DNA of 64,000 nucleotides from WVYX01 sp039586815 (GTDB taxonomy: Bacteria > Gemmatimonadota > Gemmatimonadetes > Gemmatimonadales > GWC2-71-9), in NCBI GenBank assembly GCA_039586815.1, contig JBDHJR010000004.1, positions 116,627 through 180,626 of the forward strand. The letters are read 5' to 3'. The notes under the pieces are model-generated. The model saw only the letters and a program-made list of their open reading frames with translations. It ran no database searches and was not told the origin of the DNA. Each line of letters starts with the position of its first letter. The stretch's first letter is position 1. Of the stretch, positions 56,875 to 64,000 are shown one piece after another. A program made the translations under genes and the position numbers.

Positions 56875-57843
56875 ATGCCACAGCTAACCGTACGGGACGT
56901 ACTCGAGCGGAAGGGTGACTCGCTGCACCTCGAGGTGCTGGCCGGCGAGGAGGGTCTCGACCGGGAGATCACGGTGCCGGAGGTATCCAGCCCGGGACTG
57001 GTGTTTGCCGGATTCACGGCGCGGTTTGCACCCGAGCGGATCTACGCCCTGGGGCAGACCGAGGTCGCGTACCTGCGTTCCCTCTCGCCCGAGGAACGCC
57101 GCAAGTCGGTCGAGACCTTCATGGGTTACGAGCTCCCCTGCGTGTTCGTCACCAAGGGACAGGCTGTGCCGCGTGAGCTCACGCGGTTGGGCAAGGAGCG
57201 GGGCATACCCGTCATTCGCACCAACCTGAAGACCGCCGAGTTCTACCGGCGGATCTCACCGTACCTCACGGAGGTCTTCGCACCCAGCACCACACTGCAC
57301 GCGTCGCTGGCGGACGTGTACGGCGTGGGCCTGCTGTTCATCGGCCGCAGCGGCATCGGCAAGAGTGAGTGCGTGCTCGACCTGGTAGAGCGCGGGCACC
57401 GGCTCGTCGCGGACGACGTCGTGCACCTCACTTATCGCGGTGGCGACGTGCTGATCGGGAAGGCGGACGACCTGGCGCATCGCTACATGGAGATCCGCGG
57501 GGTTGGACTGGTGGACATCATGTCCCTGTTCGGTGTGCGCTCGGTGCGGCAGCAGAAACGCATCGAGGTCGTAGTCGAGCTCGTGGACTGGGAGTCCGAG
57601 CGGGACTTCGAGCGAACCGGCCTGACCGGGCAGACCACCACCCTGCTCGATGTCGAGCTGCCGCTCGTGGTGATTCCACTGAACCCGGGCAAGAACCTCA
57701 CGGTGATCACTGAGGTGGTGGCCATGAACCACCTGCTGCGCTACAGCGGTGTCGACTCCGCCAAGCAGTTCAACGACCGGCTCATCCAGCACATGGCCAA
57801 GCAGGCCGAGCTCCGGGAGTACCTGTCCGAAGACTATGAGTGA
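56875..57843 (+). CDS. hprK: HPr kinase/phosphorylase
   Basis: This 322-residue bifunctional enzyme phosphorylates HPr on its regulatory Ser and reverses the reaction. The N-terminal domain (about 1-130) is followed by the P-loop GRSGIGKS (about 157-164), the catalytic HRLVADD segment and the family signature MEIRGVGLVDIMSLFGV. It starts 3 bases after the hpf stop and overlaps the EIIA gene by 8 bases. The target Ser is present in the HPr encoded downstream. Confidence 0.96.
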   Translation: MPQLTVRDVLERKGDSLHLEVLAGEEGLDREITVPEVSSPGLVFAGFTARFAPERIYALGQTEVAYLRSLSPEERRKSVETFMGYELPCVFVTKGQAVPRELTRLGKERGIPVIRTNLKTAEFYRRISPYLTEVFAPSTTLHASLADVYGVGLLFIGRSGIGKSECVLDLVERGHRLVADDVVHLTYRGGDVLIGKADDLAHRYMEIRGVGLVDIMSLFGVRSVRQQKRIEVVVELVDWESERDFERTGLTGQTTTLLDVELPLVVIPLNPGKNLTVITEVVAMNHLLRYSGVDSAKQFNDRLIQHMAKQAELREYLSEDYE

Positions 57844-58216
57844 CGGGCTCAAGGGGGTAGTCGTATCACACGCCGGTGTGGCCCAGGCGCTCGTGGACGC
57901 GGTGCAGGGAATCACGGGAGAGGCGGATTGCCTGTTTGCGTTGAGCAACGTCGGCGCCAGCCGCGACTCGCTCTGCGCCGACGTGGCCAGCGCAGTGGGC
58001 GACGACGCAGCGGTCGTGTTCGTTGACATGCCGGCGGGCAGTTGTTTCCTGGCGGTGCTCAGGGAGCTGCGCGAGCGGGGCGACGTTGCCGTAGTCGCCG
58101 GAGTGAACCTCCCCATGCTCATCGACTTCGTGTATCATCGCGACCTTTCCCCCGCAGAGGCGGCGGACCGCGCGGCTGCCGCCGGTAACCGCGGGATTCG
58201 CTCCGTCACTTCATGA
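57836..58216 (+). CDS. PTS mannose-family EIIA component
   Basis: This is a 126-residue EIIA-Man-type domain. The phospho-accepting His is residue 12 in GVVVSHAGVAQAL; the supporting Asp is in VVFVDMPAGSCF, and GVNLPMLIDFV is the family tail motif. It takes phosphate from HPr-His and passes it to EIIB. It is a separate small protein rather than an EIIAB fusion. ATG start overlapping hprK. Confidence 0.9.
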   Translation: MSDGLKGVVVSHAGVAQALVDAVQGITGEADCLFALSNVGASRDSLCADVASAVGDDAAVVFVDMPAGSCFLAVLRELRERGDVAVVAGVNLPMLIDFVYHRDLSPAEAADRAAAAGNRGIRSVTS

Positions 58217-58686
58217 GCATCGTACTGGTGCGGGTGGACGATCGCCTGATCCACGGGCAGGTCGTGGTCGGGTGGGTGCAGGCGCTCGGTGTGCAGCGCC
58301 TCGTGCTGGTGGACGACGAGGTGAACGCCAACGAGTGGGAACGCGAGCTCTACCGGCTGAGCGTCCCCGCAGGGCTGACGGTGGAGTTCGCCTCGGTGGA
58401 CGAGGCTACCCGCCTGGTCGAGGAGTGGGACGAAGAGAGGCAGCGCACAATCCTGCTGGCGGGCGACGTGGATACGATGGTGCGCCTGTGCGGCCGCTCC
58501 GGGCATATCAAGAGGGTGAACGTCGGCGGGCTGCACGACGGCGCGGCGCGCTCGCAGCGCCTGTCCTACGTGTACCTGTCCGACGAGGAGGCACAGCAGC
58601 TGCACACCCTGGCCCAGCTCGGGGTTGAGGTCACAGCGCAGGACGTTCCGACCGCCAGAGCCGTGCCCCTGGGGGAGTTCGCATGA
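58213..58686 (+). CDS. PTS mannose/fructose/sorbose-family EIIB component
   Basis: This is a 157-residue EIIB-Man domain. The phosphorylation site is His14 in VRVDDRLIHGQVVVGW. KRVNVGGLHDGAARSQRLSYVYLSDEEAQ matches the conserved second half. It phosphorylates the sugar held by EIIC/EIID. It overlaps both neighbours by 4 bases. Confidence 0.93.
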   Translation: MSIVLVRVDDRLIHGQVVVGWVQALGVQRLVLVDDEVNANEWERELYRLSVPAGLTVEFASVDEATRLVEEWDEERQRTILLAGDVDTMVRLCGRSGHIKRVNVGGLHDGAARSQRLSYVYLSDEEAQQLHTLAQLGVEVTAQDVPTARAVPLGEFA

Positions 58687-59351
58687 TCGAGACCCTCGCG
58701 TGGCTGTTGCTGTGGGGCACGGTCGTGGGGCTCGACCTGGTGAGCGTCGGCCAGGTGATGATCGCCCGGCCGCTGGTAGCGGGAACGGTGGCCGGCGCCA
58801 TCGCGGGCGACCCCCTCGGGGGCGCCACGGTGGGTGTGGTGCTGGAGCTGTTCGCCCTCGACGTGCTTCCGGTCGGAGCAGCGCGTTACCCCGACTACGG
58901 GCTCGGCGCGGTCGCAGCCGCCGCCACGGCGGCGGGCGCCCCGGGAGCGCTGGGCACCGGGATCGGCGTCTGTGTGGGGTTGGCAGTGGCCTATCTCGGA
59001 GAGGTGGGGATCCGCGCGGTGCGCGGCCTCAACACCGCCGACGTGCGCTTCAGGGGCCAGGCGCTCGACGGCGGCGATACGGCGGTCGTGCGCGGCACTC
59101 AGTTGCGGGGATTGATGCGCGACGCCCTGCGCTCGGCGGTGGTCACGGCTTTGGGGTTGGCTCTCGCGGCGCTGGTGTATCGCTGGCCGCCAGTAGATGT
59201 GCGCGGTGCGGTTCTGGTCACGATTGTCCTCATGGGAGCCGCGCTAGGTGTAGGTGCCACCGGCGGGATGCGCTTGAGCGGCCGCGGTCTCAACTTGCGC
59301 TGGTTCGTTCTGGGTGTCGTGGCGGGGGTAGTCGTGGTGAGCGTCACGTGA
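58683..59351 (+). CDS. PTS mannose-family EIIC permease component
   Basis: This is a 222-residue membrane protein with about six helices. MIETLAWLLLWGTVVGLDLVSVGQVMIARPLVAGTVAGAIAGDPLGGATVGVVLELFAL is the typical EIIC-Man opening, with the LELFALDVLPVGAARYPDYG loop. It forms the sugar channel with EIID. It is shorter than the usual about 260 residues, though the core motifs are present. Confidence 0.88.
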   Translation: MIETLAWLLLWGTVVGLDLVSVGQVMIARPLVAGTVAGAIAGDPLGGATVGVVLELFALDVLPVGAARYPDYGLGAVAAAATAAGAPGALGTGIGVCVGLAVAYLGEVGIRAVRGLNTADVRFRGQALDGGDTAVVRGTQLRGLMRDALRSAVVTALGLALAALVYRWPPVDVRGAVLVTIVLMGAALGVGATGGMRLSGRGLNLRWFVLGVVAGVVVVSVT

Positions 59352-60085
59352 ATGGCCGCTTCGCAGGCGCGCTGCTGCGCACGCTGATGTTCCAGGCGTC
59401 GTGGAACTACGACCGCATGCTCGGAGTGGGCATGGCCCACGCGAGCGAGCCGCTGCTACGGGATCTTCCGGGCGGACGTGAAGGAGCCTCCTACCGGGAG
59501 GCAATGCACCGGGCCACGCAGTTCTTCAACGCGCATCCCTACATGGCGGGGATGGCGGTGGGCGCCGTGGCGCGGGCCGAGCATCAGGGGGTCCCGGGCG
59601 AGCAGGTACGGCGCCTGCGGCACGCGCTGATCGGCCCGCTCGGCTCGGTGGGCGACAAGTTGGTGTGGGCGGGGGTGTTGCCGGCGGTGGTCGGCCTCGG
59701 TCTCGTCGTCACCGCGTTTGTGTCACCCCTGGCCGGTATAGTGATCTTCCTGATCGCCTACAATGCGGTGCACCTGGGCATCAGGACGTGGGCGCTGCGC
59801 GCCGGCTGGCGCAGCGGGCCGGCGATCGCGCGGGAGCTCACGGCGGGCGGCATCCAGCGCGGCCTCAGGGTCGTGGGCCCCGTGGCTGCGATGGCGGTCG
59901 GGTTCGCGCTGCCCGTGGTGGCGGAGTGGCTGGCGGAAGACTTCCAGCTGCGCTCGCGGCTGAGCATCGGGCTCGTGGCGGTGATGGCGATCGTGTTCTC
60001 CCGGTGGATCGTCCCGACGTTCGGGACCCTGCGGTTCGGGCTCGCCGCAGCGGCCTTCGCTCTGGTGGTGGGGTGGCTGTCGTGA
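59348..60085 (+). CDS. PTS mannose-family EIID permease component
   Basis: This is a 245-residue membrane protein. LLRTLMFQASWNYDRMLGVGMAHASEPLL (the family's QxSWNYER-type motif), FFNAHPYMAGMAVGAVARAE, LIGPLGSVGDKLVWAGVLP and GIVIFLIAYNAVHLGIRTWALRAGW are all diagnostic. It pairs with EIIC. The start is the GTG at 59348; the frame stays open far upstream over EIIC but that part is a shadow. Confidence 0.92.
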   Translation: MNGRFAGALLRTLMFQASWNYDRMLGVGMAHASEPLLRDLPGGREGASYREAMHRATQFFNAHPYMAGMAVGAVARAEHQGVPGEQVRRLRHALIGPLGSVGDKLVWAGVLPAVVGLGLVVTAFVSPLAGIVIFLIAYNAVHLGIRTWALRAGWRSGPAIARELTAGGIQRGLRVVGPVAAMAVGFALPVVAEWLAEDFQLRSRLSIGLVAVMAIVFSRWIVPTFGTLRFGLAAAAFALVVGWLS

Positions 60086-60378
60086 GGGTGGAGCGGGTCG
60101 CCACGATCCAGAACCGATTGGGACTCCATGCGCGACCTGCGGCGGAGTTCGTGAAGCTGGCCGGGAAGTTCCGGTCGGAAATCTCGGTCGGCAAGGATGG
60201 CATGTGGGTGAACGGAAAGAGCATCATGGGTGTCATGACTCTCGCGGCGGAGTTCGGCAGCGAGGTCACCGTGCGGGCGGAGGGGGAGGACGCCAACCTG
60301 GCCGTGGAGGCGCTGACGGAGTGCCTCGGCCGTGACATGGTGGAGGATTACCTGACAGAGGAAGAGCTCGAGGCATGA
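60082..60378 (+). CDS. ptsH: Phosphocarrier protein HPr
   Basis: This is a 98-residue phosphocarrier. The EI-dependent site is His16 in NRLGLHARPAAEFV; the HprK-dependent regulatory site is Ser47 in VNGKSIMGVMTLAAEFGSEV. Both residues are present, so the protein can act in sugar uptake and in regulation. GTG start overlapping EIID; it overlaps ptsI by 4 bases. A short acidic tail (DYLTEEELEA) is longer than in E. coli HPr. Confidence 0.95.
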   Translation: MRVERVATIQNRLGLHARPAAEFVKLAGKFRSEISVGKDGMWVNGKSIMGVMTLAAEFGSEVTVRAEGEDANLAVEALTECLGRDMVEDYLTEEELEA

Positions 60379-62183
60379 CCAACGACCGCTGGTTGCGGGG
60401 GGTCGGCGTCTCGCCGGGAATCGCCATCGGCCCGGCGCGGCTCGTGCTGTGGGAGATCCCGACGGTGACGCGCCGCGTGGTGACGCCCGCCGAGGTCGCA
60501 GAGGAGATCGCGCGGCTGCATGCAGCCACGGCCGCCGTGCGCGAGCTGATGGAGGATCTGCGCGACCGCACCCTGGAGCGGGCTGGAGCCGAGGAAGCCA
60601 AGATCTTCGACGCACAGATCATGATGCTGGAGGATCGGGACTTCCTCGGCGAGGTCGAGACCCTGATCCAGCAGAACCAGCTCAGTGCCGAGCGGGCCTT
60701 CGAGTTCAAGACCCTCGAGATGCGCGCCCTTTGGGGCCAGTCGTCCAGCTACAAGCTGCGCCAGAGGGTGGCGGACATCGCGGGCATCCAGGTACCGGTG
60801 CTGAACTACCTGGTGGGCCGCTCGGTGACGGCCACGCTGCACGACCCCAGCGGCCGCCCGGCCATCGTGTTCACCCGCGAGCTCACTCCGGGGCTCACCG
60901 TCCAGCTCGAGCGCGAACAGGTCGCGGGCTTCGCGAGCGTGGAGGGAACGCGCACGGCCCATGCGGCGATTCTCGCCCGCAGCCTGGGAATTCCCTGTGT
61001 AATGGGACTGGTCGAGGGGATGGAGCGGATCGAGGACGGCATGGAGGTGATCCTCGACGGGGCGCACGGCCTGGTGGTGCTCGGCCCCACCGAGGATGAG
61101 ATTGCCGAGGCACGGGAGTGGGAGGGCTACCGCCGCGCCCTCGGAGTGGAGATGCAGCAGGCGGTCGGGGAACCGGCCGTGAGCAAGGATGGTGTGGCTG
61201 TGGCGCTGCGGGGCAACGTCGACCTGCCGGAGGAGGTGGAGACGACGCTGCTGAACGGCGCGGAGGGGGTCGGGCTGCTGCGCACGGAGTTCCTCGTGCT
61301 GGGTCGCACGGAGCTCCCCGGGGAGCTCGAGCAGGCGGAGTTCTTCGGTCGCGTCGCCAAGACATTCGCCGGGCATCCGGTGGTGATCCGCAGCTACGAC
61401 CTGGGAGGCGACAAGTTCCCGGCCGCGTTCCAGTCTCCGCCAGAGGCGAACCCCTTCCTCGGCTGGCGCGCCATCCGGGTCTGTCTCGACCAGCCCGAGA
61501 TCTTCCGCACCCAGATCCGCGCTTTGCTGCGGGCGCGGGTGCACGGCGACGTGAAGCTCATGCTGCCGATGGTCAGCCAGGTGGAGGAGGTCGATCGCGC
61601 GCGGGAGATGGTGCTGGCCGAGATCGAGGCCATGCGGCGCGATGGGGTGGAAGCCGCGGCCGAGCTACCGCTGGGCGCGATGATCGAAACGCCGGCAGCC
61701 GCCCTGCTGGCGCCCCAGATCGCCGAGCGGGTGGAGTTTCTCAGCATTGGCACCAACGACCTCACCCAGTACACCTTGGCCATAGACCGCGGCAACGCGC
61801 GTCTCGCGGGGCGGTTCACGCCGCACCACCCGGCGGTGGTACAGCTGCTCCGGCTGGTGGTCGAGGCAGGCGATGCCGCCGGTATCGAAACCAGCATCTG
61901 CGGGGAGATGGCGTCGGACCCGCTCTCGGCGTTCATGCTGCTGGGGCTCGGCTATCGCGTGCTGAGCATGTCCCCCCCGTCGCTTCCACTGGCCCGCTGG
62001 CTGGTGCGCCAGGTGGAGGTGAGCGGCGCCCGACAGGTCGCGGACGACGTTGGCCGAGCGGCCACGACCGCCGAGGTCAACGCCGTCCTCGAGGAGAGGA
62101 TCGCCGAGTACATCGACGTCAATCTGTTGCAGACGAGCCGGTTGCCCGGCGTGAATGGCTCGGGTACCTTCCAAAGTTCGTGA
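60375..62183 (+). CDS. ptsI: PTS enzyme I (phosphoenolpyruvate-protein phosphotransferase)
   Basis: This is a 602-residue enzyme I that autophosphorylates from PEP. The N-terminal HPr-binding helices are followed by the active His196 in EGTRTAHAAILARSLGIPCVMG, and the PEP-binding barrel with LLRTEFLVLGR, RSYDLGGDKFP, NPFLGWRAIR, MLPMVSQVEEV, GAMIETPAAALLA, FLSIGTNDLTQYTLAIDRGN and TSICGEMASDPL. All catalytic parts look complete. It ends the PTS operon. Confidence 0.97.
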   Translation: MTNDRWLRGVGVSPGIAIGPARLVLWEIPTVTRRVVTPAEVAEEIARLHAATAAVRELMEDLRDRTLERAGAEEAKIFDAQIMMLEDRDFLGEVETLIQQNQLSAERAFEFKTLEMRALWGQSSSYKLRQRVADIAGIQVPVLNYLVGRSVTATLHDPSGRPAIVFTRELTPGLTVQLEREQVAGFASVEGTRTAHAAILARSLGIPCVMGLVEGMERIEDGMEVILDGAHGLVVLGPTEDEIAEAREWEGYRRALGVEMQQAVGEPAVSKDGVAVALRGNVDLPEEVETTLLNGAEGVGLLRTEFLVLGRTELPGELEQAEFFGRVAKTFAGHPVVIRSYDLGGDKFPAAFQSPPEANPFLGWRAIRVCLDQPEIFRTQIRALLRARVHGDVKLMLPMVSQVEEVDRAREMVLAEIEAMRRDGVEAAAELPLGAMIETPAAALLAPQIAERVEFLSIGTNDLTQYTLAIDRGNARLAGRFTPHHPAVVQLLRLVVEAGDAAGIETSICGEMASDPLSAFMLLGLGYRVLSMSPPSLPLARWLVRQVEVSGARQVADDVGRAATTAEVNAVLEERIAEYIDVNLLQTSRLPGVNGSGTFQSS

Positions 62184-62211
62184 CGGAACTCCCCTGTAGC
62201 GGTAGAGATCG

Positions 62212-63399
62212 ATGACAACGCATCGCGGCATCTTCTCGTCCGAGTCGGTCACTGAGGGCCATCCTGACAAGATGGCCGACCAGATCTCGGACGCGATTCT
62301 GGACACCATCCTGGGCGACGACCCCAAGGGGCGCGTGGCCTGCGAAACGCTAGTAACCACCGGCATGGTGGTCGTGGCGGGTGAGATCACCACCACAGTG
62401 AAGGTGAACGTGCCCGAGGTGGTGCGCCGCACCGTCGAGTCGATCGGGTACGTGGACGGGTCCTACGGCTTCGACTCCAAGACCTGTGCCGTACTCGCGG
62501 CGCTCGATCCGCAGTCGCCCGACATCGCGATGGGGGTCGACACCGGCGGGGCCGGCGACCAGGGTCTGATGTTCGGCTACGCGTGCGACGAGACCGCGGA
62601 GCTGATGCCGCTGCCCATCATGCTGGCGCACGGGCTCACGCTGCGATTGGCGGAGGTTCGCCGGCAGGGCCAGCTGTCGTGGTTGCGCCCCGACGGCAAG
62701 AGCCAGGTTGCGGTGGAGTACGTCGACGGCAAGCCGGTCGGCGTGCGGGCGGTGGTGGTATCCACCCAGCACGCGCCCGAGGTCAAGAACGCCGAGCTGG
62801 AAGAGGCCGTGCAGGAGTGCGTCATCAACCCCGTGCTCGGCCGCTACTCGCTGGACTCCTCCGGCGCCAAGATCTACATCAACCCGACGGGCCGGTTCGT
62901 CGTGGGCGGGCCGCAGGGTGATGCGGGGGTCACGGGCCGCAAGATCATCGTCGATACCTACGGTGGCGCTGCGCGGCACGGCGGCGGTGCCTTCAGCGGC
63001 AAGGACCCCTCCAAGGTCGATCGCTCGGCGTCGTATGCCGCCCGCTGGGTGGCCAAGAACATCGTCGCGGCGCAGTTGGCGCGGCGCTGCGAGGTGCAAC
63101 TCGCCTACGCCATCGGTGTGGCCGAGCCGGTCTCCGTGATGGTCGATACGTACGGTACGGGCACGGTCTCCGACGAAGAGCTCGAGCAGGCTGTACGCAA
63201 GGTGTTCGACCTCACTCCCAATGGTATCGTGCAGTCGCTCGACCTGCTGAACCCGATCTACCGCGCCACGGCGGCGTACGGCCACTTCGGGCGAGCTCCC
63301 GAGGAAGTCGAAGCGCACGGCCGCCGTGTCAAGCTGTTCACCTGGGAGGACCCCAACCGGAGCGCTGAGCTGCGGGACGCCGTGCGTAGCGCGGCGTAG
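62212..63399 (+). CDS. metK: S-adenosylmethionine synthetase
   Basis: This 395-residue enzyme makes SAM from methionine and ATP. Signatures are FSSESVTEGHPDKMADQISDAILD, ETLVTTGMVVVAGEITT, GAGDQGLMFGYACDET, GGPQGDAGVTGRKIIVDTYGG and the P-loop-like GGGAFSGKDPSKVDRSA. Only 28 bases separate it from ptsI, so there is no SAM riboswitch. ahcY follows 38 bases downstream. Confidence 0.97.
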   Translation: MTTHRGIFSSESVTEGHPDKMADQISDAILDTILGDDPKGRVACETLVTTGMVVVAGEITTTVKVNVPEVVRRTVESIGYVDGSYGFDSKTCAVLAALDPQSPDIAMGVDTGGAGDQGLMFGYACDETAELMPLPIMLAHGLTLRLAEVRRQGQLSWLRPDGKSQVAVEYVDGKPVGVRAVVVSTQHAPEVKNAELEEAVQECVINPVLGRYSLDSSGAKIYINPTGRFVVGGPQGDAGVTGRKIIVDTYGGAARHGGGAFSGKDPSKVDRSASYAARWVAKNIVAAQLARRCEVQLAYAIGVAEPVSVMVDTYGTGTVSDEELEQAVRKVFDLTPNGIVQSLDLLNPIYRATAAYGHFGRAPEEVEAHGRRVKLFTWEDPNRSAELRDAVRSAA

Positions 63400-63437
63400 C
63401 TCCCACACCGGACTGACCCCAACAACTGAATACAGAC

Positions 63438-64000
63438 ATGACTTCAGTGAAGACATCTTCCGCGAAGGACGCCTCGTACGACGTCAAGGACCTCAACCTG
63501 GCCGACGAGGGCCGGCGCCGCACCGAGTGGGCCGAGAGCTTCATGCCGGTACTGCGCCAGATCAAGGAGCGGTTCGCCAAGGAGCGCCCGCTGGAAGGCC
63601 ACAGGCTCTCCGCGTGCCTGCACGTCACCACCGAGACCGCCAACCTGGCGGTGACCCTCAAGGCCGGCGGGGCCGACGTGGCGCTGTGCGCCTCCAACCC
63701 GCTCTCGACCCAGGACGACGTCGCAGCCCACCTCGCGCGCGACCACGGCATCAAGGTGTTCGCCATCAAGGGTGAGGATCACGAGTCGTACTACTCGCAC
63801 ATACGCGAGTGCCTGGCACACCGACCCGACATCACCATGGACGATGGAGCCGACCTGGTGGGTGCGATGCACATGATCGCGCTCGATCGGCTCGACGATC
63901 TGGATCCGCCGGTGCGCTCGTGGGTGGAAGGCTTGAGCGCGAGTGACCGTAAGAAGTTCCTGGCCGATGTGATCGGCTCCACCGAGGAGACCACCACTGG
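63438..64000 (+). CDS. ahcY: S-adenosylhomocysteinase, N-terminal part (3' end outside window)
   Basis: The first 187 codons are present, and the gene runs off the window. The enzyme splits S-adenosylhomocysteine into adenosine and homocysteine, completing the SAM cycle begun by metK. Family motifs are WAESFMPVLRQIKERF, LSACLHVTTETANLAVTLKAGGADVALCASNPLSTQDDVAAHL, MDDGADLVGAMH and the EETTTG segment at the window edge. Between the last two lies an extra stretch (about 20 residues, RLDDLDPPVRSWVEGLSASD) compared with short AhcY enzymes. Confidence 0.94.
   Translation, partial: MTSVKTSSAKDASYDVKDLNLADEGRRRTEWAESFMPVLRQIKERFAKERPLEGHRLSACLHVTTETANLAVTLKAGGADVALCASNPLSTQDDVAAHLARDHGIKVFAIKGEDHESYYSHIRECLAHRPDITMDDGADLVGAMHMIALDRLDDLDPPVRSWVEGLSASDRKKFLADVIGSTEETTT

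Noticed and set aside
58625..59347. Upstream extension of the EIID frame over EIIC
   Set aside because: Gly/Arg-rich shadow; the EIID protein begins normally at the GTG at 59348, overlapping the EIIC stop.
63400..63437. SAH riboswitch before ahcY
   Set aside because: The gap is only 38 bases, too short for the element, and shows no matching stems.
1..64000. CRISPR array, prophage, IS element or toxin-antitoxin system
   Set aside because: No regularly spaced repeats, transposase, integrase, phage structural gene or toxin-antitoxin pair was seen; MazG here is the NTP pyrophosphohydrolase, not part of a mazEF module.

Overview
The window is a gene-dense, high-GC stretch of a bacterial chromosome. 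The dcw order, meso-diaminopimelate-type MurE, outer-membrane and lipoprotein genes, and a PTS operon containing HPr kinase suggest a diderm, probably Gemmatimonadota. That assignment rests on gene order and protein style only; no database was searched. Almost every stretch is coding. Most same-strand neighbours overlap by 1-20 bases (ATGA, GTGA or TGATG junctions), so translational coupling is the rule. No IS element, prophage, rRNA or CRISPR array was seen.

Layout. 1-3169: the end of a chemosensory operon (cheB, two cheW-like genes, a TPR protein) and a membrane metallopeptidase. 3166-5517: a tiny membrane protein, tRNA-Val, a secreted repeat protein and tRNA-Asp. 5539-20656: a complete dcw cluster (rsmH, ftsL, ftsI, murE, murF, mraY, murD, ftsW, murG, murC, ftsQ, ftsA, ftsZ). 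20658-27394: an M23 peptidase, an orphan hisA, a von Willebrand-like membrane protein, ftsY and recG. 27381-31153: a minus-strand accessory run with a calycin-like protein, Cdd1, a 52-residue membrane protein, an NAD-binding protein, a MerB-like protein, two gene remnants, a DUF488 protein and an unknown. 31374-32838: an arsR-arsM detoxification pair and a pterin dehydratase. 32948-36187: asnS, mazG and alr. 36184-47698: deoB, cdd, a lipoprotein and outer-membrane pair, mtaB, miaB, comFB, comEC, fbp and a stand-alone mutA. 47719-56562: fmdB, argS, a PfkB kinase, purM, ribD-ribE-ribBA-ribH, nusB and a glycosyltransferase. 56569-62183: hpf, hprK, mannose-type PTS EIIA/B/C/D, HPr and EI. 62212-64000: metK and the start of ahcY.

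How it fits together. The dcw block supplies lipid II synthesis and the divisome. The PTS block holds both phosphorylation routes of HPr (EI on His, HprK on Ser) plus a full membrane permease, next to a ribosome hibernation factor. metK and ahcY make and recycle the S-adenosylmethionine cycle. The riboflavin genes lie inside a long operon with no room for an FMN riboswitch.

No clearly new multi-gene system was found. The items most worth checking are the apparent non-canonical starts of alr (ACG) and argS (CTG), the minus-strand accessory run with its MerB-like gene and chimeric gene debris, a perfect 11-bp inverted repeat before fmdB, the comEC/fbp overlap, and several promoters placed so that transcripts would be leaderless or nearly so.
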